DNA from: Clarkia xantiana subsp. parviflora
Taxonomy: Eukaryota; Streptophyta; Magnoliopsida; Myrtales; Onagraceae
Direction of reading: 5' to 3'
Assembly (NCBI GenBank): GCA_036873135.1
Contig: JAPTYO010000008.1
Span: 25,273,001-25,337,000, forward strand
DNA length: 64,000 nt
Part shown: piece by piece, positions 43,855 through 54,560 of the stretch
Numbering within the stretch: the first letter of the stretch is position 1
Layout of the letters: every line of letters begins with the position of its first letter
Program-made: the position numbers and the translations under genes
Notes under the pieces: model-generated
Seen by the model: only the letters and a program-made list of their open reading frames with translations
The model's database searches: none
What the model was told of the DNA's origin: nothing

Positions 43855-45354
43855 TTCCAGACTTGGGTCGCTAATCCGGTCCTGGTGAGGAAGAGTAATG
43901 GGAAGTGGCGGATGTGTGTCGATTTCCGCGACTTGAACAAAGCCTGCCCGAAGGATTGTTATCCGCTCCCGAGGATTGACCAGTTGGTGGATGCCACATC
44001 GGGACACGAGCTGTTGAGCTTCATGGATGCTTATTCCGGTTACAACCAGATCAAGATGGCGAAGGAGGATGCCCCCCATACAGCCTTCTATGCTGATAGT
44101 GACGTCTATCACTACGACGTTATGCCCTTCGGGCTGATCAATGCTGGAGCAACTTACCAGAGAATGGTGAACAAGTTGTTCGGGGACATGCTGGGAAAGA
44201 CCATGGAGGCTTATGTGGATGACATGCTGGTGAAGTCCCGACAGGCAGGAGACCATGTTCAAAATTTGGCGGCGGCGTTTGAGCGGATGAAGTTTCACCA
44301 GGTTCGTTTGAACCCGGATAAGTGCGCCTTCGGAGTGAACTCGGGGAAATTCCTGGGATTTATGATGAGCCAAAGAGGAATCGAGGTGAATCCTGAGAAG
44401 CTGAGAGCAATTGAGGAGATGCAGTCTCCGAAAACCCATCGGGAGGTCCAGGTGCTGAATGGACGATTGGCCGCGATGAATCGTTTTCTATCCAAGGCGA
44501 GTGACCGAGCCATGCCCTTTTTTGATGTGCTAAGGGCCCACAAGAAGTTTGAATGGTCCGACAAGTGCGAGGAGGCATTCCAAGCACTTAAGCAACACCT
44601 CCGTACCCTTCCGTCGTTGGCGAAACCGATTCCAGGCGAGCCGCTTTATCTCTATTTGGCTGTTTCTGAAGTGGTTGTTAGTTCTGTTTTAATAAAGATT
44701 GTCAAGGGCAACCAAGTTCATGTTTATTATGTAAGCAAGGTGTTTGCCAAATCTGAAATGAATTATCCCGCTATTGAGAAGTATCTCTTTGCGTTGATTG
44801 TTGCTGCTCGAAAGCTACGGCCTTACTTCCATGCCCACGAAGTTACGGTGTTAACTAATCTGCCCTTAAAGCACTTTTTGAACCGACCGGAGGCGTCGGG
44901 GAGATTGGTGAAATGGGCCATCGAGCTTACGGAGTTCCGTATCCACTTTGCTCCGAGAACGGCTATTAAAGGCCAGGCATTGGCAGATTTTATAGCAGAG
45001 TCTACAGCACCCGATCTGGAAGAAGCAGGTCCTGTAGAAGGGGCAACCATGGAGGTCCCGATAGCAGAACAGCCAGAACAGCCAAATGAGGAGAACACCT
45101 GGGAGATGTACACTGATGGTTCATCAAGTGTAGAAGGATCGGGGGCAGGATTTGTATTGATACCGCCCGGTGGAGGCGAGCCCCTGCGATATGCCTTGGC
45201 CTTGACGTTTAGGGCCACCAACAATGAAGCTGAGTATGAGGCTCTCATCACGGGCCTTAAAATCGCCAAAGGTACGGGAGTCGATCATTTAAAAGTGAAG
45301 TGTGATGCCAGGAGAACACCTGGGAGATGTACACTGATGGTTCATCAAGTGTAG
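43855..45354 (+). pseudogene. Tat reverse transcriptase, RNase H and second RNase H
   Basis: After the TGA the frame encodes NPVLVRKSNGKWRMCVDFRD, MDAYSGYNQIKMAKED, MPFGLINAGATYQRMV and catalytic YVDDM, the connection, then Ty3-type RNase H with YYVSKVFAKSEMNYPAIEK and HFLNRPEASGRL. A second, archaeal-type RNase H (WEMYTDGSSSVEGSGAGFVL) follows, the hallmark of the Tat group. RT itself is intact. The second RNase H is broken by a 221-bp tandem duplication that shifts the frame, producing a stop at 45352-45354. Confidence 0.92.
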
Positions 45355-45532
45355 AAGGATCGGGGGCAGGATTTGTATTGATACCGCCTGGTGGAGGCGA
45401 GCCCCTGCGATATGCCTTGGCCTTGACGTTTAGGGCCACCAACAATGAAGCTGAGTATGAGGCTCTCATCACGGGCCTTAAAATCGCCAAATGTACGGGA
45501 GTCGATCATTTAAAAGTGAAGTGTGATGCCAG
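45091..45532 (+). repeat. 221-bp tandem duplication within the second RNase H
   Basis: The unit 45091-45311 is repeated at 45312-45532 with about two differences (CCCGG/CCTGG and AAAGG/AAATG). The junction has AGGAGAACACC on both sides, so short homology probably caused it. 221 is not a multiple of three. Confidence 0.95.
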
Positions 45533-45950
45533 CTTGATCGTGAATCAAGTCCAGGGGAACTATGAAGCCAAGAGCCCGACAATGAGAAAGTATTTGCACG
45601 AGGTGCAGACTTTGAAGGGAAGCTTCAAAAGCTTTGACATTGAGGCAATCCCGAGGGAGGAAAATGCGGAAGCAGACGCCTTAAGCAAGTTTGCCCTGGG
45701 AGTGGCCCCCGAGGAGAATCGGAAGGTGCACTTTCTGGAGAGAGTAATTATCTCAACCATCGATCCGTCGGAGGTTTGCGCTATTGAAGCAGGATCGGAG
45801 GAAGAAGAGAAACCCACTTGGATGACCCCGATAGTCACATACCTGACTACGGGGGCACTCCCCGATGATGAAGTGGTAGTTGTTAGGTTGCGTCGAATCG
45901 TGAGCAACTACGTGATGTGGACAACCAGTTATACAAGAGGGGGCATGTAA
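45327..45950 (+). pseudogene. Second copy of the RNase H domain and linker to integrase
   Basis: The duplicated copy restarts the second RNase H (MYTDGSSSVEGSG) and runs through SLIVNQVQGNYEAKSP, IPREENAEADALSKFAL and an acidic linker. A one-base loss near 45917 throws it out of frame with integrase; it stops at 45948-45950. Confidence 0.85.
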
Positions 45951-47047
45951 AGCCTTTTCTGAAATGTGTTGCGGAGCCTGATACGAATCGAATCCTGAGA
46001 GAGCTGCACGAGGGAGTCGCGGCCTGTCATGAAGGGGCCCGATCCATTGTGAGGAAAGCGTTGAATCTAAGCTACTATTGGCCTTCGATGAACAAGGAAG
46101 CGACAGCGATGGTCCAATCTTGTGATGCGTGCCAGAGGTACGCTCCAAATATCGTGGCTCCTGCCGCGGACTTGATGTCCATCAGGAGTGCTTGGCCCTT
46201 CGCGCAGTGGGGCATCGACTTGGTGGGACCTCTTCCACAAGCAAAAGGTCAGTGCAAGTATTTACTCGTAGCCATAGATTACTTTTCGAAGTGGATAGAG
46301 GCTAAGGCATTGGCCAAGACGATGGGGCAGCAGATCCTCAAGTTTCTCCAAACTCAGATCATATCCCGGTATGGGGTTCCTCGAGTGCTGATCAGCGATA
46401 ATGGCCCCCCATTTAATGGGGCTCAATTGAAGGAGTATCTGGAGGAATTGAACATCGAGCATCAGACAGCTTCCGTCCACCATGCTCAGACTAATGGCCA
46501 AGTCGAGTCAGCCAACAAGATCGTAATGGATGGCTTGAAGAAGAGGGTCTATGCCTTGCAGGGTCATTGGCTAGATGAGCTTGAAAACGTGCTGTGGGCT
46601 GTTAGAACAACACCCAAGCAATCGACGGGAGAGACTCCGTTTGGCCTTGTTTATGGCACGGAGGCAGTTGCTCCCGTGGAGATAGCGGTGGCGTCCCATC
46701 GCAGGAGGTATTATGAGCCTATAACGAACGAGGAAATGAGACGTCTGGACTTAGACTTGCTCGAAGAGAAAAGGTGGAAGGCTGATGAAGTTCAGGCTCG
46801 GATGCGTCTGGCAATAGCCCGGTATTATAATCGGCGTGTCAAGTCCCGACAATTCTTCGTTGGAGAACTTGTCTGGCGGAGGAAAGAGTTCGTTCATCAA
46901 GATCGGATCAACAAGCTATCACCGAAATGGGAGGGACCTTATAAGATTGTAGGGATGCCAGCCCCGAATGCATACAAGCTAGAAGATCTTGACGGCAAGA
47001 CGTTAAAACATTCCTTCAGTGGCGCACACTTGAAGTATCATGTTTGA
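45917..47047 (+). CDS. Tat integrase (uninterrupted domain)
   Basis: The frame of 376 codons encodes the HHCC zinc domain (H and H in LHEGVAACHEGARS, then CDACQRY) and the catalytic core with Asp in QWGIDLVGPLP, Asp in LISDNGPPFNG and Glu in NGQVESANKI. The C-terminal domain follows (GELVWRRKEF, KLSPKWEGPYKI, SGAHLKYHV). Integrase inserts the DNA copy into the host genome. All catalytic residues are present, but it is out of frame with the upstream polyprotein, so it would need frameshifting or internal initiation. The listed ATG is only the first in the frame. Confidence 0.93.
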   Translation: MDNQLYKRGHVKPFLKCVAEPDTNRILRELHEGVAACHEGARSIVRKALNLSYYWPSMNKEATAMVQSCDACQRYAPNIVAPAADLMSIRSAWPFAQWGIDLVGPLPQAKGQCKYLLVAIDYFSKWIEAKALAKTMGQQILKFLQTQIISRYGVPRVLISDNGPPFNGAQLKEYLEELNIEHQTASVHHAQTNGQVESANKIVMDGLKKRVYALQGHWLDELENVLWAVRTTPKQSTGETPFGLVYGTEAVAPVEIAVASHRRRYYEPITNEEMRRLDLDLLEEKRWKADEVQARMRLAIARYYNRRVKSRQFFVGELVWRRKEFVHQDRINKLSPKWEGPYKIVGMPAPNAYKLEDLDGKTLKHSFSGAHLKYHV

Positions 47048-47129
47048 TATTAAGTCGCCTTTAGAGGTGCGTGATGTTAAGCCGCCGCGAATGGCGCAAG
47101 TTATCTATCAATTGATCCGATGTAAGCCA

Positions 47130-47800
47130 ACTTTGAGTTGTTAATGAATAAAAGAGGTTGCTTCCGATCAAATCGCTTTTAGATTTATTCTAACTGTTAG
47201 TAAGTCGTCCTGAAGGACGCGATAAAAAGCCTTCCGAGGTACGATAAAAGCCTTCCGGGGTACGATTAAAAGCCTTACGAGGTACGAGTAAGTCGCCTTT
47301 ATGGCGCGATAAAAAGCCTTTCGAGGTACGGACAAAAGCCTTACGGGGTATGAGTAAGTCGTCTTTATGATGCAACCAAAAGCCTAGGTATGAAAAAGCC
47401 CTAACGGGTCCGCATAAGTCGTCTATATGATGCAGCAAAAAGCCTTAAGGGGTACGATTAAGTCGTCTAGAATGGCGCGATAAAAGCCCTAAGGGGTACG
47501 ATTAAGTCGTCTAGAATGGCGCGATAAAAGCCTTAAAGGGTGCAAAAAAGTCATCTTAAGTGATGTGTGAAATTGCCTTGAATGGCATGGACGAGAAACC
47601 TTAAGTGGCAAAGTTCCGAGAAAAACGTCGCGAAGGACATACGAAATTACGTTAAATGATATGGACAAGAAACTTTAAGTGGTGAAGTCCCGAGTAAAGC
47701 ATCGGAAGGATGTATGAAGTCATCTTAAGTGATGCATCAGAACGTTTTAAGTAACGGATCTAGTCGCTTTAAATAGTGCAACGATTATCGAGACCAAAAT
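47130..47800. repeat. Tandem-repeat region between integrase and the antisense gene
   Basis: Short related units recur, built from AAAAGCCTTCCGAGGTACGA and TAAGTCGTCTAGAATGGCGC. The clearest pair is a 44-45 bp unit in direct tandem near 47452-47540. Further right the units decay to ATCTTAAGTGATG-type pieces. No coding. Confidence 0.8.
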
Positions 47801-47904
47801 AGATGAAAGGAATTTCTTGTAAGGGCTCGAAGGCCTAAAGGTTCCGATACAAAAGACAAGGAGGATACAAGGAGGAAAATTACAAGGACTTAAAGAAAAG
47901 AACA

Positions 47905-50630
47905 TTAAGCTTGGTCCTTGTTGGAAGTTGGGTCCTCAGCAGCCTTGGAGGGAGCAGGATTCGAGGTGGCTTGGGCAGAAGGCTCCGCAGCTCGTGGAGT
48001 CGGGTCCGCGGCACCTGAAGGGGGATCGGCCTCATCACTCTCCGCAGGGAGGCTGAAATATTTCTCCGCGATAGGGGCGAGGGTCTCAGACTTCTTGAAG
48101 TTGATGGAATCCTCGTATGCCGTATAGAGCTCCTCGACGGCATTGAACAGAACGTTCTCCACCTCGGTTTTGCAGAACCCCACGGCATCCGCCTGGAAAT
48201 CATCGGAGTTCCGATACTCCTCGCGACCCTCTTGGCGACCCTCCTCGGGGCTTTGAGCCTTCGCCTCAGCCAGCTTGGCAAGAAACTCAGCCTTCTCGCC
48301 CTCGAGCCTCGCCTTAGCTTCCTCGAGCTCCGCCTTAGCTTCCTCGAGAATGTTCTTCTCGAGGATGAGCTGCCTCTTCTCCGCCTCGTGCCGCTGCTGC
48401 TCCTCCTTGAGCATCCTTCGCTCCCAGCGCAGCACGACTTCATGATCTTGGACCTGCTTGTGCAGGCCCAGAGCCTTCTCGCCAAGGAGGGTCTGCTCCT
48501 TGGCTGTCTTGTTCTTTGCCGCCACAGCCTCGTCGAGGTCCGCTTGGAGCTTGGCCAAGGCGTCGGGGTCCGACTTGGCTCGTGCCTCCTCCAAAGCACC
48601 CTTCAGAGCCAGGATGAAGCCAAAGCAGCGCTGCTGGTCCGCGGTTTCCTAAGATGAAAGGGAAAAATGATTAAAGTCCGATAATCGAAGGCAAGAACAA
48701 TGAAGGGAAAAATAAAAGCGAGAGTAAAGTTTACCTCCATACGACGGATAGCCATGCTGCGAAGCTCTTCCTCGATGTCCTCCCGCGCCAAGGAGATTAG
48801 GCGCCTCAAGGCCGGTGGAATTGACCCTGCCAGCAGATGCAGGGCCAATTCAGGCTGAAGGTCCCCCCGATGGAGTGAGACCCCTTGGAGAGACTCGATC
48901 GGGTTCCAGGGAACCGTCTCTTGGTCGGGGGTGAAAACCTTGTAAAGGTTCTCATCCACGGGGAGAGGAGGGATGACCTTGGAATCCTCAGTCGGAGGAG
49001 CCTCGGTCGGGGGCTCCGGAGTTGGAGAACGCAGATCCAGGGGAGGACTCCGAGACACGTCCTCCTCCACAGTTGGCCTCAGGAGGCTTCGACCTGGCCT
49101 TTGGCGGGGAAGCAAGCCGCCTTCATTTGGATCCTCAGAGGAGGGGGAAGCCTCCAAGTTGGTCACCTGACGGAACTGAGCTTCCGTCGGGACATCCTCC
49201 ATCATCGGCTCCTGTGTAGTCGCAGCCCTTGCTGGAGTGGCGGCTTTCTTCGGAGTAAGAGCCTCCGAGGGACCTGCGGTGGCGGGACGAATGAAGTAAG
49301 GCAGAATATTATGGGGGCACCAGATGATTTGGCGCGCGACATGTTGGTCCTTTCCAAAGAAGTTGTAGTATCCCGCCTTGAGGACGCGGGGGGTTTCTCC
49401 TCGAAGTATATATTTAATTTCTCGGACCCGCGACTCCCGATCAGCGGGGATAAACTCCTCGGGAACCAACCTTCTATATTTCTTAATAGCGTGGCGAACG
49501 CGCTTACCTTCCTCAGCAGTGGTGACACCGAAGGCTTGGTCTATCTCCTCCCTTCTGGCCCGCTTGGCCAACCCGACCTGCTCTTCAGTCGGAGGAGCAG
49601 CAGAAGAGGAAGCTCCCTTCTTCAAAGACTTCCGCTTCCGCTTGGAGCCACCCTGGACGGCATCGGTCTCCCCCTGCTTCAACACGAGATGGGTCAGCAG
49701 AGATGCCTTCTTGGCTGCAAAAATGAAAATACAAAGCAGTTAGAAGTGTTACCCAGATAACCAAATTCTTGGAAACGGAATCGAGGAGCTGGACTCCGAT
49801 CTGGATCAACTCCCCCTCCACGAGCTTGTTGACGTCGAGGGGAACGAAGGATTCCCCCCAATGGTAAAGCTGGATCAGCTGGAGAGTGTTGAAGTCATCC
49901 TCGGTGTAGACTTCGAGCTTGGGGGCAGGGTCCGCCACAACCTCCCATCGGGGCCATGGGATAGAGCTGTTCTGGACGAAGAAGTAATACTTCTTCCATC
50001 CGCTATTGTCGGACCCTGAGTCACGAATGAGCACCCGATCCTTATTAAACTTCCAGGTCTCACCATCCCAGCCGAACCGTGAAAGTTGCTCCTTTGTCCA
50101 TTTGGGGAGTCGGGGGGTGAAGGAGCAAACACCCGCCTTATTACACTTCATCCCGTAAAAGGTGCGGAAGAGTAGCAAGCTGTACGTCCACTGCTGGCGG
50201 AGGCACAGAACCTGGAAAGCATTCCACACGCGGATAGCATGTGGAGAGAAGGTGCAGGGATGCGTCTGGTAGAAGTTGCACATCTCCACCAGGTTCCCGC
50301 AAAAAGGGAATCGAATCCCAGCGTTTATCTGCCCGGTGGAGACGAACACCTCTCTTTCCCGAGGACGCGTGACAATATGATTTCTCCTGGTGGTTGGGTG
50401 AGACTCGTAGGGGAAGCGGGGTTCCCAGTCTGAGGTAATACAGCCTTCTCGGAGAGCAGCCTCGTACAAGGTCTCAGAAATTTCGTTAATAGCAAGCTCA
50501 AAGATAAAAGGGGTCCTTTCCCCGGAACTAGCCTCGTCTAAAAACGGCCACAGACAGGAAAACTTAGGAAAAGAAGAGAAGGTAATGTCAGTAAATCATG
50601 GAAGCAGAGAATGAAAACCTTACCAGACAT
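47905..50630 (-). CDS. Antisense intron-containing gene carried by the Tat element
   Basis: Exon 1 is ATGTCTG (50630-50624). An 86-base intron (GTAAGG ... TTTTTAG) leads to exon 2 (50537-49753), which encodes a folded region with INAGIRFPFCGNLVEMCNFY, RVWNAFQVLCLR, LLFRTFYGMK and KKYYFFVQN, like the plant family called putative gypsy-type transposon (PF04195). Exon 3 (49709-48735) has a basic patch (GSKRKRKSLKKG) and a Pro/Glu-rich linker. A second 86-base intron (48734-48649) joins in phase to exon 4 (48648-47905), a long coiled coil followed by YRNSDDFQADAVGFCKTEVE and an acidic tail ending at TAA. Total about 837 codons. The join between exons 2 and 3 is uncertain: the intron-like gap is only about 40 bases and keeps frame only with a weak CCAAG acceptor. 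Biological role unknown. Confidence 0.7.
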
Positions 50631-50795
50631 AATTGATGGTTGCTCTGAAAAGATGAAGAAAGATCTGGAGGGCTGGAGGCCTTGGATCACTGATAGAGCA
50701 GACGAAACTTGGAGAAGAAGCTTCGAGGTTTGAAAATGGCAGAATTTCCAGAAATCAAAACGGTAGAGAAGGAGTGAATAGTGCCAGGGTTTTGG

Positions 50796-50805
50796 CTTTT
50801 ATAGG
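50796..50805 (-). promoter_or_regulatory. TATA box of the antisense gene
   Basis: The minus strand reads CCTATAAAAG about 165 bases before the ATG, leaving room for a 5' leader of about 135 bases. It lies inside the element and separate from the LTR promoter, so the antisense gene appears to have its own promoter. Confidence 0.55.
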
Positions 50806-51070
50806 CAAAAGGACAGCTGGACGGATTCAATCTGGACCGTTGAAGATGAAACGACTCAATCTTGATCGCCGAGATTATAGGGACGGTACGGAAGAGACAT
50901 TAGTGACGTAATGAGTGCTTTTTCAGAAAGCAGCAGTCACGCTGGTTTAGGCGTCGTTTCATTATCCCTAGCATTTAATGCTGCAGTAACCGAGGAGTCT
51001 CCTCGGATTTGGCAACTGTCCTTAGAGTCTGAGGAATTACGAGTGAGAAGCTCTGTTATTCAAGAATTGT

Positions 51071-51186
51071 GACAACAGCCTCCGATGGTGATATCGGGAG
51101 GTCTGAAGATAAAAGCCTCCGATGGCTATATCGGGAGGTCTGGAGATAAAAGCCTCTGACGATGAGGTCGGGAGGTCTGGAACTGG
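51071..51186. repeat. Short tandem repeat next to the polypurine tract, about 45-bp unit, three copies
   Basis: GCCTCCGATGG(C/T)(G/T)ATATCGGGAGGTCTG followed by A/G-rich GATAAAA is repeated about 2.5 times just before the 3' LTR. Confidence 0.75.
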
Positions 51187-51218
51187 AAGACACGACGGAC
51201 CGCAAGTCCCCCATGTCT

Positions 51219-51228
51219 TGGGGGCAAA
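51219..51228 (+). other. Polypurine tract
   Basis: TGGGGGCAAA immediately precedes the 3' LTR at 51229, the normal plus-strand primer position. Confidence 0.8.
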
Positions 51229-51966
51229 TGATTGGTTCCGATGTAATCGTTAGCCCCGTTAACAGTCAATAGACGGCGAGTAAGTCCAGTGGGCCTCGTG
51301 AAAGGCCTGGAAGGCCTAGAATCCCAGTATGAAGAGTCCCGACGAGATCGGTCCCGATAAATGAGCTGAGCGCTCCCGACAAGAAGCCTCTGAGTAGGCC
51401 CCGATATGCCTTTGAGAAGGCCCCGATAATAAAGCCCCGAGGAAGCTGGACCTGTCTCGTGAGACAAGGGGTCCTGGGTGGTGACCTGGAATAAGATAAC
51501 TCTGGAGTCCCCGATATGAATCGGGACTTGTGATCAGAGGATAAGACCAAGAAACCCGCCTACTATATAGAGTAGTGGGGAAACGGTTGAGATACAGATA
51601 ACCTCCCCCGAGATACGCAGGGCGTGCCCGAGATACGCGGAACGTGGGCGAGATACGCGGAGCGTGGGGCGAGATACACGGAATCCCGAACGAGATATAC
51701 GGAATCGTGGGTAAAACTGCCAGGCGCAGTTACAGGTAACTGAGTAACTTCCCCTCCTATATAAAGGAGGAAGTTACCTCAGAAAACACACATTCTAATA
51801 CGAGCTTAGATTACTGTTTACCACCCCATCGTTCATACACTCATTTAGGCATCGGAGAGGGATTCTGGGTCACCACCCAGGTCATCCCCTTTTGCAGGAT
51901 TACGCGGAGCCCAGGAGTTCAAGCTTTCCGTCAAGGACGTAACGGAGCTTCGACCGTGATCCAACA
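51229..51966 (+). repeat. 3' LTR of the full-length Tat element
   Basis: 738 bp, same length as the 5' LTR with 13 substitutions and no indels by hand comparison. Followed by AAGAT. Confidence 0.95.
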
Positions 51967-51971
51967 AAGAT

Positions 51972-54420
51972 GATAATTATGTACAAAATTAACTATTGTT
52001 TTCCATTACGGTACTAAATTAGCTTTACATGTATATATATTTACGGTTAGAACTAATAATGAGTTACATCGCGTATGGCGTGGGTTATTAACGACAAAGT
52101 TGTATCTAACTCGTCAACTTGAGGAGTGAAGAATGTAAACCCGTACTTAACCGCTTAGAGTCATTGGTGGAACAGTTTGACATATACAAACATATCTATA
52201 CACGTTCCACGCAATTTTATACCATAATACCAACAAAAATTGATTTAACGTCAAAGGAAAATTCAATTCATTAAAATCAAAAGTTTATACTTGACTTTAC
52301 ATCAATTATTTATTTAAATACTAATTAGGTTGTACATAATTTGATTAAATTGACAGATGGAATAACTAAATTAATAGTTCAACACCCTAAATGATGGACG
52401 ATGAGTAACATTTTATCCGTAAAAGGTCAAAATTCAAGAACCTTTGTTGACACATATACAAAAAAAATCTCAACATGTACTCTAAGTGTACACGAGTTGA
52501 ATACATATCATAATTTGGGGGTGACTCGAATTTATAAGTATATTTCATTAAGAAGTTAATGATAATTAATGTAACATGTAAGTTAAGTGACTTAGCAAAA
52601 AAATTAATGCAATTTAACTAATGAAAATTTTAGTAACTCTCAAATATAGTAGGGACTAATTCATCAATTTTTTAAATCACTAATGTCTGAAGTTTATTGA
52701 ATTCACCTTAAATATTTATTCAACTGTTAATTAGGATATACCTAATATGATTGAATTTACAAACACAAGAACTAAATCAATAGTTCGAGTTAAAAAGTAT
52801 TGAACATTGAGTAACATGGTATATGTAAAGTCAAACTTCAGGAACTACGGTTGATCCATATTTTGATAGGTTATATGAGTTGGCAAGTGACTGGTTTATA
52901 CGATACAAAAATGTCAAAGGACGGAACATCCCAAAATCTGTGATATGGTAAATGAAACAATGCATGCACCTGGCATTTGCACATAATGCATATCATATGT
53001 TAAGGATGACTCTAATTGATGGATTCAGATCTCCTGCCCACTCTTCATGCCCCATATTGTGCCTCACCATTTAGAGTTTGACACGGGTCCTTAAATTTAA
53101 TTTTCCTTCTAGGTTTCACAAAACTCAGTAGGGTTTTAGAGAAAAAAACCACAAAATTAATTACACACAGAACACGTGTCTAAATCTTAACGATGAGACA
53201 CGATCTGGAACAAGAAGAGTGGGGCATGAGATATGCATCCCTAATTGATAAGTTTATTGGATTGAGAATTTAACTACAACGACATGTCAATTAAGCGAAC
53301 TTAAAAAATAAAAATAACAAAATTTAACGAAATGATTTTTAAGTAATAGTAAAGATAAATAGATGGGTCTCAAAGATAATAAAGACTAAATCATCAATTT
53401 TATAAAGTTATGGGAACTAAATATTATATATATATATAATAATAATAATAATAAAATTAAAAATATTGAAAATGTACCTATTGGGGGTGAGGACAATACT
53501 CATATTTTATACTGGTATAAAGATAAATAATGTTCTCGTTTCTTTAATTAAAATAGGTAATTTATATATTTTTTGACATAAAAAATAATATATAATGTAA
53601 ACTAATATTGCACATTTATAAAACTTAGAATTGTTACTTACATGTCCTTCATAATATATATTTCGAGCTCGAAACTATAGAATTAACTTTAAATTTTAGA
53701 ATTATCAATTTTAGCACGTACCAATTATTTTATATATAGTTTAATGGTTATTGTCTATATATATTAGGACGAATATATGTTGCTTAGTCTCGTTCCTGTT
53801 TCACCTTTCAGATGTTACCACCTATCCATGATCTACTTGTTTGTCAGATATTTTCGTTGAAAGCCAATATATATTGTTACGTAATATATTAGTATTTCTC
53901 AAATTAGTGCCTTGATTTTATTTTATTTTTTTACTTTTAAAGTCTTAATTATTACAAGTGTGATGACTTTTCATCTAATTAGAGGATTCAATTTCGTTCG
54001 ACAGTTCATGCTAGATATGATCACATAATTTGGAAGACTAAATCTGAGACAGTCAAGTTAAAATGAGCTATCTAGTGCCCAATTAGTTGAGCTCAAACAA
54101 TCTGGAGGTTTGATCAAAGTGAGCTAAGGGACTCCACCAGCACGAGGTTATTCTAGATATGACTTCATTTTAGATAATCAGATTTAGTATGTCCAATTCT
54201 AGTCTCTAACTAGTTGAATCGAGTTATTCATCGTATTCACACTTAAAATAATTAAAAGATCTAAATGTAAAAAATGATAATTAACTTACTTAAAGTCAAT
54301 GACTTAGGCTAAAAGCTTATCGTGTGAAAAACTAACTAGAATATCAAATACGTGTAATAGAAAACTAATGACATATGCATGAAGCATGATTTATATTCGG
54401 AGGGGTGAGAATTAAACTAT
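51972..54420. other. AT-rich intergenic DNA
   Basis: No gene, promoter cluster or clear element seen; short ATA/TAA microsatellites near 53420-53455. Confidence 0.6.
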
Positions 54421-54560
54421 AGTTTTTTTTTTTTTTTCCCGCGGGGTGATACTAGAGGCCCTCATCAGAAGGGTAGCACCCTTAGCATGCTTGCTCCACG
54501 CCTAAGCTAATCCCCACTCGCACCGGGTCAGCCCGTAAGGGGTAAAGTGTTGGCCATAAA
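54421..54560 (-). mobile_element. SINE-like short repeat, family B copy 2
   Basis: On the minus strand it reads CTTACGGGCTGACCCGGTGC, GAGTGGGGATTAG and ATCACCCCGCGGG and ends in a long A tail (T run at 54421-54436). Closely related to the copy at 27712-27850. Confidence 0.65.

Larger units (their letters stand above)
40389..51966 (+). mobile_element. Full-length Tat-lineage Ty3/Gypsy element, 11,578 bp, target duplication AAGAT
   Basis: Two 738-bp LTRs (40389-41126 and 51229-51966) bound a primer-binding site, gag-protease-RT-RNase H-integrase on the plus strand, a tandem-repeat region, an antisense gene, and a polypurine tract. AAGAT flanks both ends exactly (40384-40388 and 51967-51971). 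The second RNase H before integrase and the gag zinc-knuckle wording place it in the Tat group. I count 13 differences between the LTRs (about 98.2 percent identity), so insertion is recent, probably under a million years at rates used for rice LTRs. Sense ORFs carry at least eight disabling lesions. Confidence 0.95.

Noticed and set aside
43447..44439. Minus-strand frame of 330 codons opposite the Tat RT
   Set aside because: Shadow of the protease-RT coding strand; His/Leu/Gln-rich with no recognisable domain.
47880..48599. Arginine-rich minus-strand frame of 239 codons
   Set aside because: It is another frame of the GC-rich coiled-coil exon; the Glu/Lys/Ala coiled-coil frame is the one that joins to the upstream exon and has a plausible composition.
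48885..49760. Plus-strand frame of 291 codons inside the Tat element
   Set aside because: It is antisense to exon 3 of the minus-strand gene, with Ser/Gly/Arg-rich composition expected of a shadow frame.
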